A program made the position numbers and the translations under genes. This document shows positions 36,507 through 44,554 of a stretch of DNA of 64,000 nt, one piece after another. Within the stretch, counting starts at the first letter, position 1, and each line of letters opens with the position of its first letter. This stretch comes from Flavonifractor porci (GTDB taxonomy: Bacteria; Bacillota; Clostridia; Oscillospirales; Oscillospiraceae): positions 186,001 to 250,000 of the forward strand of contig NZ_JBBHLB010000001.1 in assembly GCF_037572415.1 (NCBI RefSeq). Direction: 5' to 3'. The notes beneath the pieces are model-generated. The model was not told the DNA's origin, made no database searches, and worked only from the letters and a program-made list of their open reading frames with translations.

Positions 36507-37169
36507 ATGACATTTGATGAAAACACTCTGCGCAGTGTGATTGAAGAAGTCCTGAAGGAAATGGGCGCCGGTCAGAGCGCTCCCGCTGCGGCTCCTGCCG
36601 CTTCCTCCATCCCCGCCGCAGGCAAGCTGACCGTGTCTGAGAACGGCGAGGCGCGCAAGGGCTCCGCCGCTGATGAGGTGGTCATCGGTCTGGCTCCCGC
36701 TTTTGGCACCCGGCAGACCAAGACCATCGTTGATTTGCCCCATGACAAGGTGCTGCGCGAGATCATCGCCGGCATTGAGGAGGAAGGACTGAAGTGGCGC
36801 GTCATCAAGGTGTATCGCACCTCCGACGTCTCCTTCATCGCCCATGACGCCGCCGAGTATTCCGGCTCCGGCATCGGCATTGGCATCCAGTCCAAGGGCA
36901 CCACTGTGATCCACCAGAAGGACCTGCCCCCCCTGTCCAACCTGGAGCTGTTCTCTCAGGCGCCTCTGATCGATCTGGAGACCTACCGCAAGATCGGCAA
37001 GAACGCCGCCAAGTACGCCAAGGGTGAGGCTCCCACTCCCGTTCCCACCAAGAATGACCAGATGGCCCGTCCCACCTATCAGGCGCTGTCCGCTCTGCTC
37101 CACATCAAGGAGACTGAGCTGGTGGACAACAATAAAAAGCCGCAGGCCGTTTCGGTCTCGTTCCAGTAA
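36507..37169 (+). CDS. pduD: Diol dehydratase, medium subunit
   Basis: A 220-residue subunit. Residues 1-20 (MTFDENTLRSVIEEVLKEMG) form an amphipathic helix of the microcompartment-targeting type, followed by an Ala/Pro linker. The core has DEVVIGLAPAFGTRQTKTI, RVIKVYRTSDVSFIAHDAAE and GSGIGIGIQSKGTTVIHQKD, which contact B12 in the family. It lies 15 bases after pduC with GAGGGG upstream. Confidence 0.94.
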   Translation: MTFDENTLRSVIEEVLKEMGAGQSAPAAAPAASSIPAAGKLTVSENGEARKGSAADEVVIGLAPAFGTRQTKTIVDLPHDKVLREIIAGIEEEGLKWRVIKVYRTSDVSFIAHDAAEYSGSGIGIGIQSKGTTVIHQKDLPPLSNLELFSQAPLIDLETYRKIGKNAAKYAKGEAPTPVPTKNDQMARPTYQALSALLHIKETELVDNNKKPQAVSVSFQ

Positions 37170-37184
37170 GGAGGCAGCAAGTTT

Positions 37185-37697
37185 ATGGATCAGGAACTTT
37201 TGATGAAGCAGATCGTGGAGCAGGTCATGGCCGCCATGAAGACTGGCGCCTCCGCTCCCGCCGCCCCCGCCGCCTGCTGCGGCGATAAGCTCACCGCGGC
37301 CAACTATCCTCTGGCTGAGAGCATGGCTGACAAGATCAAGACTCCCACCGGCAAGGATTTCACCTCTCTGAGCTATGAGAAGGTGATCAACGGGGAGATC
37401 AGTGCCGACGATATGCGTATCGCCCCCGAGACCCTGGAGATGCAGGCTCAGGTGGCCGAGTCCGTCCATCGTGAGGCTTTTGCCGGCAACCTGCGCCGGG
37501 CCGCCGAACTTATCGCCGTGCCCGACGAGCGTCTGCTGGAAATCTACAATGCCCTGCGTCCCTACCGCTCCACCAAGCAGGAGTTGCTGGATATTGCCGG
37601 CGAGCTGGACAGCAAGTACGGCGCCAAGACCGCCGCTACTCTGGTACGTGAGGCCGCCGAAGTTTATGAGAAGCGCGGCAGACTAAAGAAGTTCTAA
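37185..37697 (+). CDS. pduE: Diol dehydratase, small subunit
   Basis: A 170-residue subunit beginning with a targeting-like helix MDQELLMKQIVEQVMAAMK. The core motif YPLAESMADKIKTPTGKDF and the C-terminal RPYRSTKQELLDIAGELDSKYGA (family pattern) identify it. AAGGAGG precedes the ATG. Confidence 0.94.
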   Translation: MDQELLMKQIVEQVMAAMKTGASAPAAPAACCGDKLTAANYPLAESMADKIKTPTGKDFTSLSYEKVINGEISADDMRIAPETLEMQAQVAESVHREAFAGNLRRAAELIAVPDERLLEIYNALRPYRSTKQELLDIAGELDSKYGAKTAATLVREAAEVYEKRGRLKKF

Positions 37698-37723
37698 TTA
37701 TCACCAGAGTCAGGAGGCGCCCT

Positions 37724-39544
37724 ATGAAACTTGTCGCAGGCATCGACATCGGAAACGCGACCACAGAAACGGCGCTGGCCCGCATCGAGGGCGGCCATGC
37801 CGTGTTCCTGGCCAGCGGCACGGTACCCACCACGGGCATCAAGGGCACCCGCCAGAACATCAACGGTATTTTTCACTCACTGAATGATGCGCTGAATAAA
37901 GCCGGATATACCATTGAGCAGCTTTCCGAGGTGCGGCTCAACGAGGCCGCCCCCGTCATCGGCGATGTGGCCATGGAGACCATCACCGAGACCATTATTA
38001 CCGAATCCACCATGATCGGTCATAACCCGGCCACGCCTGGCGGCATGGGGGTTGGAGTGGGAGAGACCATTCTGATCACCGACCTTGAAAACGCCCCTGG
38101 CGGGAAGGACTACATCGTGGTCATTCCCAAATCGGTGGACTTTGAAGAGGCGGCCCGGCTCATTAACCGGGGCAACAGCGGCAGCCGTCAGGTTACCGCC
38201 GCCATTGTGCAGCGGGACGACGGCGTGCTGATCCACAACCGCCTGGATCGAAAGATCCCCATTGTGGACGAGGTAGCCCTGGTGGATAAGGTGCCCATGG
38301 GTATGCGCTCCGCCGTTGAGGTCGCCTCGGCCGGCGGTGTGGTGGAGGTGCTCTCCAATCCCTATGGCATCGCCACTTTGTTCGGCTTGTCCTCTGAGGA
38401 GACCCGGCAGGTGGTACCCATCGCCCGGGCGCTCATCGGAAATCGCTCCGCAGTAGTCATCAAGACACCTGCAGGAGACGTGAAAGAGCGTAAGATCCCT
38501 GCCGGAACCATCGAACTGATGGGCCGCAACCGCAGTGTTAAGGTGGATGTGGACGCCGGTGCAGAGCGCATTATGAAGGCGGTTGAGTCCATTTCGGAGC
38601 TGGAAGATGTGCGGGGCGAGCCTGGCACCAACGCCGGTGGTATGCTGGAGAAGGTGCGCCAGGTCATGGCCAATCTCACCAGTCAGCATCCAAAAGATAT
38701 CAAGATCCAGGATCTGCTGGCGGTGGACACCTTCACACCCCAGAAGGTACAGGGCGGCCTGGCCAATGAGTTCTCTCAGGAGAACGCGGTAGGCATTGCC
38801 GCCATGGTAAAGGCCGACAGGCTCCAGATGGAAGCCATCGCAAGAGAGTTTTCCCAGCAGATCGGAGTGCCCGTAAAGGTGGGCGGCGTGGAGGCCGATA
38901 TGGCCATCCGGGGCGCACTGACCACGCCGGGCACCAACAAGCCCCTGGCCATCCTGGACATGGGCGCCGGGTCCACTGACGCATCCATCATCAACCCGGA
39001 GGGTGAGATTCATTCCATCCATCTGGCCGGTGCCGGCAATATGGTGACGCTGCTGATCCAGTCTGAGATGGGACTGGACGACTTTGACACGGCGGAGGAT
39101 ATTAAAAAGTATCCCCTGGCCAAGGTGGAAAGCCTGTTCCATATCCGCCACGAAAACGGTACCGTGGAATTTTTCCAACAGCCCTTGGACCCCCATCTGT
39201 TTGCCAAGGTAGTGATCCTGAAGGAGGGAAAGTTTATCCCGCTGGAGGGTGACCTGTCTATGGAGCGGATCAGGATGATCCGTCAGCAGGCCAAGCAGAA
39301 GGTATTTGTCACCAACGCCATTCGGGCGCTGACCCGTGTCAGCCCCACTGGCAATGTGCGTGAGATCCAGTTTGTGGTCCTGGTGGGTGGTTCCGCCCTG
39401 GACTTCGAGGTGCCCCAGATGGTGACCGACGCACTGTCTCAGTACAAGGTGGTAGCCGGCCGGGGCAATATCCGGGGTACGGAAGGTCCCCGCAACGCGG
39501 TGGCTACCGGGTTGGTCCTTTCCCTGACGGAAGGGGGAGCCTGA
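37724..39544 (+). CDS. pduG: Diol dehydratase reactivase, large subunit
   Basis: A 606-residue actin-like ATPase that removes damaged cobalamin from PduCDE. The nucleotide-binding loops are LVAGIDIGNATTETALARIE and LAILDMGAGSTDASIINPEG. It functions with PduH. Standard length; CAGGAGG before the ATG. Confidence 0.94.
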   Translation: MKLVAGIDIGNATTETALARIEGGHAVFLASGTVPTTGIKGTRQNINGIFHSLNDALNKAGYTIEQLSEVRLNEAAPVIGDVAMETITETIITESTMIGHNPATPGGMGVGVGETILITDLENAPGGKDYIVVIPKSVDFEEAARLINRGNSGSRQVTAAIVQRDDGVLIHNRLDRKIPIVDEVALVDKVPMGMRSAVEVASAGGVVEVLSNPYGIATLFGLSSEETRQVVPIARALIGNRSAVVIKTPAGDVKERKIPAGTIELMGRNRSVKVDVDAGAERIMKAVESISELEDVRGEPGTNAGGMLEKVRQVMANLTSQHPKDIKIQDLLAVDTFTPQKVQGGLANEFSQENAVGIAAMVKADRLQMEAIAREFSQQIGVPVKVGGVEADMAIRGALTTPGTNKPLAILDMGAGSTDASIINPEGEIHSIHLAGAGNMVTLLIQSEMGLDDFDTAEDIKKYPLAKVESLFHIRHENGTVEFFQQPLDPHLFAKVVILKEGKFIPLEGDLSMERIRMIRQQAKQKVFVTNAIRALTRVSPTGNVREIQFVVLVGGSALDFEVPQMVTDALSQYKVVAGRGNIRGTEGPRNAVATGLVLSLTEGGA

Positions 39545-39545
39545 T

Positions 39546-39908
39546 ATGGCGATGGCCCAGGAAATCAGAAAGCCCATGATCCACTTTTATGCCGCCCCTC
39601 AGGTGGACCGCAGGATTCTGCGGGAAGTGGAGCTGGGTATGGAAGAAGAGGGGATCCCCTGGAAGCTGAGCCAGGACACAGAAGGGCGTGCGCTGGATCT
39701 GGCCTGGGAAGCGGCAAGAAACTCCAATCTGGAGGTGGGTATCGGTGCGGACGCCCGGGAACTCATCCTTCACTATAACAAACTGGAGCAGGAGAAACCT
39801 TTGTTTCGCATTTCCCTCCAGGCCGGACCTGTACAGGCCCGGGCGCTGGGCGCAAATGCAGCACGGCTTGTAAAAAAGCTGCCGTTGAAAGATTTGGACG
39901 GGAGGTGA
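39546..39908 (+). CDS. pduH: Diol dehydratase reactivase, small subunit
   Basis: A 120-residue protein that resembles the dehydratase beta-subunit fold and displaces it during reactivation. It starts one base after the pduG stop (a second ATG lies two codons in). Segments VELGMEEEGIPWKL and IGADARELILHYNKL match the family. Confidence 0.9.
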   Translation: MAMAQEIRKPMIHFYAAPQVDRRILREVELGMEEEGIPWKLSQDTEGRALDLAWEAARNSNLEVGIGADARELILHYNKLEQEKPLFRISLQAGPVQARALGANAARLVKKLPLKDLDGR

Positions 39909-39912
39909 AGAT

Positions 39913-40599
39913 ATGCAGCAGAAAAGTTTGGGACTCATCGAAACCCAGGGCCTGGCCGCCGGTATCGTGGCGGCGGATGCAGCGGTGAAGTCGGCCAACG
40001 TTGAACTGGTGGGCTACGAGCTGACCAAGGGAGGCGGATGGACGCTGATCAAAGTACAGGGCGACGTAGGTGCGGTAAAAGCCGCTGTGGACGCCGCTTC
40101 TATGGCTGCCGGTAAGGTCAATCGGGTGGTGAGTACCCGTGTGATCGCCCGTCCTTCCAGTTATCTGGAGACCATGATCCACACCGCCGACACGGTGGGC
40201 GACCAGCCGCCCGAACCCCCGAAGGGGCCGGAGCCGCCTCCCCCCACCGCCCAACCGGAGCCGCCGGAAGTCCCGCCTGTTCAGGCGGAGAATGCGGAGA
40301 AGCCGCCGGAAGCACCTGAACCGGGAGAGCATGAACCGGAAAACCCGGAAGCACCTTTTCCGGAGGAAGCAGAATCGGACGCTCCGCAGGCCTCATCTTT
40401 GGAGGAACGTGAGCCGGAAGTTCCGGAAGTACCCGCTCCGGAGGAATCTGAACCGGATACTCCGGCGCAGCCTGAGCCCGAAAAGCCAGAGGAAGCGGAG
40501 GTTCCTGTACCGGAGGAAGCGCCGGATGTGCCCGGGGAAGCTTCCCAGAGTACCCGCTCGGCCAAGGGAAATCGGCGCGGAAAAAATAAGAGATCCTGA
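39913..40599 (+). CDS. BMC-H shell protein with long Pro/Glu-rich tail (PduK-like)
   Basis: 228 residues. Residues 1-88 are a BMC domain (SLGLIETQGLAAGIVAADAA). Residues 95-215 are a low-complexity tail of Pro-Glu-Ala repeats (PEPEKPEEAEVPVPEEAPD, for example), ending in a basic tip RRGKNKRS. It sits where pduK lies in other operons. Salmonella PduK carries a Cys-containing C-terminal domain instead; no Cys is seen in this tail. The tail is probably disordered, facing the lumen or the cytoplasm. Confidence 0.85.
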   Translation: MQQKSLGLIETQGLAAGIVAADAAVKSANVELVGYELTKGGGWTLIKVQGDVGAVKAAVDAASMAAGKVNRVVSTRVIARPSSYLETMIHTADTVGDQPPEPPKGPEPPPPTAQPEPPEVPPVQAENAEKPPEAPEPGEHEPENPEAPFPEEAESDAPQASSLEEREPEVPEVPAPEESEPDTPAQPEPEKPEEAEVPVPEEAPDVPGEASQSTRSAKGNRRGKNKRS

Positions 40600-40637
40600 G
40601 AAAACGAAGTTCATGTAATCAATAGGAGGTTATCACT

Positions 40638-40913
40638 ATGGGTGAAGCGCTCGGTATGATCGAGACCAAAGGCCTGGTTGGCGCCATTGAGGCCGCTGAT
40701 GCCATGACCAAGTCCGCAAATGTTACTCTGATCGGTTATGAGAAGATCGGTTCCGGTCTGGTGACCGTGATGGTCCGCGGCGACGTGGGCGCCGTCAAGG
40801 CCGCTGTGGACGCCGGTGCCTGTGCTGCCGAGAAGGTTGGCGAGATCGTGTCTCAGCACGTCATTCCCCGTCCCCACACCGATGTGGAGAAGATCCTGCC
40901 CAAGATGCAGTAA
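40638..40913 (+). CDS. pduJ: BMC-H shell protein PduJ
   Basis: A 91-residue BMC domain, roughly four fifths identical to the shell protein at 33665, with the same KIGSGLVTVMVRGDVGAVKA pore strand. As in other pdu operons, the A/J pair brackets the enzyme genes. AGGAGG before the ATG. Confidence 0.92.
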   Translation: MGEALGMIETKGLVGAIEAADAMTKSANVTLIGYEKIGSGLVTVMVRGDVGAVKAAVDAGACAAEKVGEIVSQHVIPRPHTDVEKILPKMQ

Positions 40914-40934
40914 CACCAGTAAGCGAGGTAGGGT

Positions 40935-41594
40935 ATGGGCAAAAGCGGAGTTTCTTCCCAGGAATTTGTCCGAGAGATTACCCGCCTGGTGGTGGAAGCG
41001 CTCCAGGAGCATCAGCGCCTGGAGCGATCCACTCCCATTGGGGTGTCCAACCGGCATATCCATCTTAACAGGGCGGATATGGACGCGCTGTTTGGTCCCG
41101 GCAGCGAGCTGACGGTCAAGAAGATGCTTGGCCAGCCTGGTCAGTACGCAGCCGAGGAAACCGTGACCATCCGGGGTCCCAAGGGGGAACTGAACCGGGT
41201 GCGGGTACTGGGCCCCCTGCGGAACGAGAGTCAGGTGGAGATATCCATTGCGGACGGGTTTGTACTGGGGGTAAAGCCCCCGGTACGGGAGTCCGGCCAG
41301 CTGGAGGATACGCCTGGCATTGAGATCATCGGACCAAAGGGAAGCGTGAAAAAGGAGCGGGGCGTTATCGCCGCGCTGCGTCATATCCATATGACGCCGG
41401 AAATTGCCCAGCGCCTTGGATACCGGGACGGGCAGTATGTGCAGACCAGGATCGAAGGCCTGCGGGGCGCATTGCTGTGCAACGTGCTGGTCCGGGTATC
41501 TGAGAAATATGCGCTGGAGATGCACATCGACGTGGAAGAGGCCAATGCGCTGGGCGTGAAGAACGGCGACAGGGCCTTCTTTTTGGAAGACTGA
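40935..41594 (+). CDS. pduL: PduL phosphotransacylase
   Basis: A 219-residue enzyme that exchanges CoA and phosphate on propionyl groups. It starts with a targeting-like helix (SSQEFVREITRLVVEALQEH). PduL motifs are PIGVSNRHIHLNRADMDALF, with the metal His pair, and ALRHIHMTPEIAQRLGYRDG in the second half. It recycles CoA inside the shell. Confidence 0.93.
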   Translation: MGKSGVSSQEFVREITRLVVEALQEHQRLERSTPIGVSNRHIHLNRADMDALFGPGSELTVKKMLGQPGQYAAEETVTIRGPKGELNRVRVLGPLRNESQVEISIADGFVLGVKPPVRESGQLEDTPGIEIIGPKGSVKKERGVIAALRHIHMTPEIAQRLGYRDGQYVQTRIEGLRGALLCNVLVRVSEKYALEMHIDVEEANALGVKNGDRAFFLED

Positions 41595-41611
41595 CACAAC
41601 GGGGGATGGCA

Positions 41612-42439
41612 ATGGTGCAGGATATAAGCAAGGGCAATGAGACCCTTTTGGAGTTTGAACGGCTGATCGAAACAGGCAGCTGTAATCCCTGGGAGGGCCA
41701 ACTGCGGACAGGTGTGGACCTGGGTACCGCTAACATCGTGCTGGCGGTGGTGGATGAGGAGAACCGGCCGGTGGCCGGCGCCACCTATCCTTCCACTGTG
41801 GTGCGGGACGGTATCGTGGTGGATTATATCGGTGCCCTGAATGCAGTGACCAGGCTGAAAGATGAGCTGGAAGCCCGACTGGGTACCACTCTGGAAGCCG
41901 GGGCCTGCGCCATTCCGCCCGGAATCATTGAGGGCAATGTCCGGGTGATCGGAAATGTGGTGGAAGGGGCGGGCTTCCGCCTTACCAACGTCGTTGACGA
42001 ACCCACGGCGGCCGCCGCGGTGCTTGGCATCACGGACGGCGCGGTGGTGGATGTGGGCGGCGGCACCACAGGCATCAGCATTCTCAAAGACGGCAAGGTG
42101 ATCTTTACCGGAGACGAGCCTACCGGCGGCACCCATATGACCCTGGTGCTGGCGGGCTTCCACGGCTGGAGCATCCAGGAGGCCGAAGCGGCTAAACGGG
42201 ACCCGGCCCAGGAAAGCCGGGTGTATCCGGTGGTCAAGCCGGTGGTGGAAAAGATGGCCTCTATTGTGGGGCGCTATCTGAAGGACTACCCGGTGGATGA
42301 GATCTATGTGGTGGGCGGCGCCTGCTGCTTTACCCAGTTTGAACAGACCTTTGAGAAATGCCTGGGCACTCCGGTGATCAAGCCGGCGGCTCCGCTGCTG
42401 GTGACCCCGTTGGGCATTGCTGTCAACTGCACACTATAA
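41612..42439 (+). CDS. eutJ: EutJ-like actin/Hsp70-fold chaperone
   Basis: A 275-residue ATPase of the EutJ family: TGVDLGTANIVLAVVDEE, VVDVGGGTTGISILKDGK and VVGGACCFTQFEQ form the nucleotide pocket. EutJ is an ethanolamine-locus protein of uncertain role, possibly a reactivase or chaperone. Its presence in a pdu operon is also known from some Firmicutes. ATG 41612 has better spacing from GGGGG than 41606. Confidence 0.88.
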   Translation: MVQDISKGNETLLEFERLIETGSCNPWEGQLRTGVDLGTANIVLAVVDEENRPVAGATYPSTVVRDGIVVDYIGALNAVTRLKDELEARLGTTLEAGACAIPPGIIEGNVRVIGNVVEGAGFRLTNVVDEPTAAAAVLGITDGAVVDVGGGTTGISILKDGKVIFTGDEPTGGTHMTLVLAGFHGWSIQEAEAAKRDPAQESRVYPVVKPVVEKMASIVGRYLKDYPVDEIYVVGGACCFTQFEQTFEKCLGTPVIKPAAPLLVTPLGIAVNCTL

Positions 42440-42456
42440 GAAGTAGGTGAGGACCT

Positions 42457-43275
42457 TTGACGACTGAGCAGCTGAACAGCCTGGTTCGGGAGACGCTCCT
42501 GGTGGAAGTGCTGGCTCAGCGGGTGGTGGAAAAGCTGATGGAGCGAATGAAGCGGGCTCTTGTGGTTTACACCGGGTCCAACATCAGTTTTGCGGAAGCG
42601 CTGGAGGCTATGCGCCGTCTGCGGGCAGAGGGATTTACCTTCCGCGTGCTGATCTCACAAAGCGCGGCCGGGCTGCTGGATGTGGATGCCATCCGCGCCG
42701 CACTGGAACCGGAGGAACTGTGGATCGGCACACCGGGCGACACACCGGAGGCGCTCACCAAAGCGTATGATACCATCATTGTTCCGGCAGCCACTGTTCG
42801 GACCGTCTCACACGTGGCGGCCTGTATGGCTGATACGCCGGCATCGGCGATCATCCTGGACGGACTGATGCGGGGGAAAAGCGTGGTCGTGGCTACCGAT
42901 GGGTGCTGTCCCGATCACAGTGAACGGGTACGGAGGGGATTTCGGATGGCGGAGCCGCTGAAGCAGACGCTGCGAAGCCATCTGGAGCTGCTGCAAAGCT
43001 ATGGCGCCCGCCTGACCTCCGCACAGCGGTTGGATAAAGCCGTGAAACAGACGGTGGCCAAAAGCTTCTCGGTGACGGGAGAAAATGACCAGACAGCCGG
43101 GGCCAGAAAGGAAGGACCGGCTGAGATGCGCCTGGCCGGTCATGTGATCGGCGGCCGTCAGTTGGCATCCTGCCCGAACGGCTGTACAGTTTGGGTGGAA
43201 GCCAATGCGCTGATCACCCAGCTGGCGGCAGATGAGGCCCGCCGTCGGGGCATTGTGATCCGAAAAGAGACGTAA
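42457..43275 (+). CDS. PduM-like protein with flavoprotein-like domain
   Basis: A 272-residue protein starting at TTG (TAGGTGAGG upstream), in the pduM position between pduL and pduN. Residues 1-32 form an amphipathic helix. About 33-155 resemble a flavoprotein (decarboxylase-like) Rossmann domain with ALVVYTGSNISFAEAL and YDTIIVPAATVRTVSHVAA. The C-terminus LITQLAADEARRRGIVIRK recalls the end of Salmonella PduM. The identity is therefore a mixture; FMN binding is unproven. Confidence 0.65.
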   Translation: MTTEQLNSLVRETLLVEVLAQRVVEKLMERMKRALVVYTGSNISFAEALEAMRRLRAEGFTFRVLISQSAAGLLDVDAIRAALEPEELWIGTPGDTPEALTKAYDTIIVPAATVRTVSHVAACMADTPASAIILDGLMRGKSVVVATDGCCPDHSERVRRGFRMAEPLKQTLRSHLELLQSYGARLTSAQRLDKAVKQTVAKSFSVTGENDQTAGARKEGPAEMRLAGHVIGGRQLASCPNGCTVWVEANALITQLAADEARRRGIVIRKET

Positions 43276-43288
43276 GGCAGGTGACACT

Positions 43289-43555
43289 ATGTATTTGGGT
43301 AGAGTGATCGGGACTGTGGTTTCCACCAGCAAGAACGAGCAGCTGGTGGGGATGAAGCTCCTGGTAGTGGAAAAGCTGACCGAGCGTCTGGAACGGGACG
43401 GCAGCAGCGAAGTTGCTGTGGATTCTGTAGGTGCCGGTGTGGGCGAGATCGTCATTGTCTGTAAAGGCAGCTCCGCCCGCTATGTCTTTGGAAAAGGCGA
43501 GGCGCCGGTGGATACGTCCATTGTAGGCATTGTGGATACCGTCGAGGTGGGCTGA
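43289..43555 (+). CDS. pduN: BMC-P vertex protein PduN
   Basis: An 88-residue EutN/CcmL-family pentamer that closes shell vertices. Typical start YLGRVIGTVVSTSKNEQLVG, then VAVDSVGAGVGEIVIVCKGS and ARYVFGK. It overlaps pduO by one base (TGATG). Confidence 0.93.
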   Translation: MYLGRVIGTVVSTSKNEQLVGMKLLVVEKLTERLERDGSSEVAVDSVGAGVGEIVIVCKGSSARYVFGKGEAPVDTSIVGIVDTVEVG

Positions 43556-44541
43556 TGGCAAACTTATATACCAAAACCGGAGATAAGGGGCAGACCAGTC
43601 TGGTGGGCGGCACCCGGGTAAGCAAGGATAGCCCTCGGGTGGAGTGCTACGGCACCATCGATGAGGCCAATTCCATGCTGGGTCTGGCCTATGCCCAAAC
43701 CGACCGGGAGTATATCCGGACCACGCTGCGCAAGATCCAGGGCAGGCTTTTCTCCCTGGGTGCCGAGCTGGCCAGCGATGAAGAGGGGATGGCCAGGCTG
43801 CAGGGCACGATCTCGGAAGAGGACGTGGCCTTTCTGGAAGAAGTGGTGGATACCTGTACTGAGACTACGGGCAAGCAGACCCACTTCGTGATCCCCGGTG
43901 TGGATCCCTGCTCCGCCGCGCTCCATGTGGCTCGGACCATTGTACGCCGGGCTGAGCGCCACATCGTTACCATGAGCCAGCGGTATTCTGTGCGTCCTGT
44001 GGTGGCCCGGTATGTGAACCGGCTGTCCGACGCCATCTACGCTCTGGCCAGACTCCAGGAGGACCTGGTAAAAGAGGACCAGCTCCGGGAGAAGGTGACC
44101 TGCCTGGTTCGGGAGAAGCTGGACCAGCAGCAGACTGGACAGATGCCTCCTTTTTCGCTGGCCAACCTGCAGCGGATGGCCGGACGGGCGGAGGAGAAGG
44201 CCCGCCAGCTTGGTGTACCGGTGGTATTCGCGGCAGTGGATCAGGGCGGTAATCTGATGCTGCTTCAACGGATGGATGGAGCGTTGCTGGCTAGTGTGGA
44301 AATCGCCTCCGGCAAAGCTTACACCGCAAGCGCCTTGAAAATGGCCACTCACGAACTGGGCCAGGCGGCTGGACCGGACGGACCGCTGTACAGCATTGAG
44401 GCCGTGCTCCCCGGAAAGATCGTGCTCTTTGGCGGCGGATTCCCCTATGTGGTAGACGGGGAGGTCGTGGGCGGCATCGGCGTATCAGGCGGTACCGTGG
44501 AGCAGGATATGGAGATCGCCCGTTGGGCAATGTCCCTGTAA
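43555..44541 (+). CDS. pduO: PduO cobalamin adenosyltransferase with GlcG/HbpS-like domain
   Basis: 328 residues. The N-terminal domain (about 1-185) is a PduO-type ATP:cob(I)alamin adenosyltransferase with LYTKTGDKGQTSLVGGTRVS and the ATP/cobalamin segment IVRRAERHI. The C-terminal domain (about 195-328) is the GlcG/HbpS-type haem-binding module with VFAAVDQGGNLMLLQRMDGA and GGGFPYVVDGEVVGGIGVSG. It makes coenzyme B12 for PduCDE, with PduS as reductase. Confidence 0.93.
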   Translation: MANLYTKTGDKGQTSLVGGTRVSKDSPRVECYGTIDEANSMLGLAYAQTDREYIRTTLRKIQGRLFSLGAELASDEEGMARLQGTISEEDVAFLEEVVDTCTETTGKQTHFVIPGVDPCSAALHVARTIVRRAERHIVTMSQRYSVRPVVARYVNRLSDAIYALARLQEDLVKEDQLREKVTCLVREKLDQQQTGQMPPFSLANLQRMAGRAEEKARQLGVPVVFAAVDQGGNLMLLQRMDGALLASVEIASGKAYTASALKMATHELGQAAGPDGPLYSIEAVLPGKIVLFGGGFPYVVDGEVVGGIGVSGGTVEQDMEIARWAMSL

Positions 44542-44554
44542 GGAGGAAACAACA

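Noticed and set aside
34809..37469. An 886-codon minus-strand open frame opposite pduCDE
   Set aside because: Same kind of codon shadow; the composition is typical of antisense frames and the plus strand encodes diol dehydratase.
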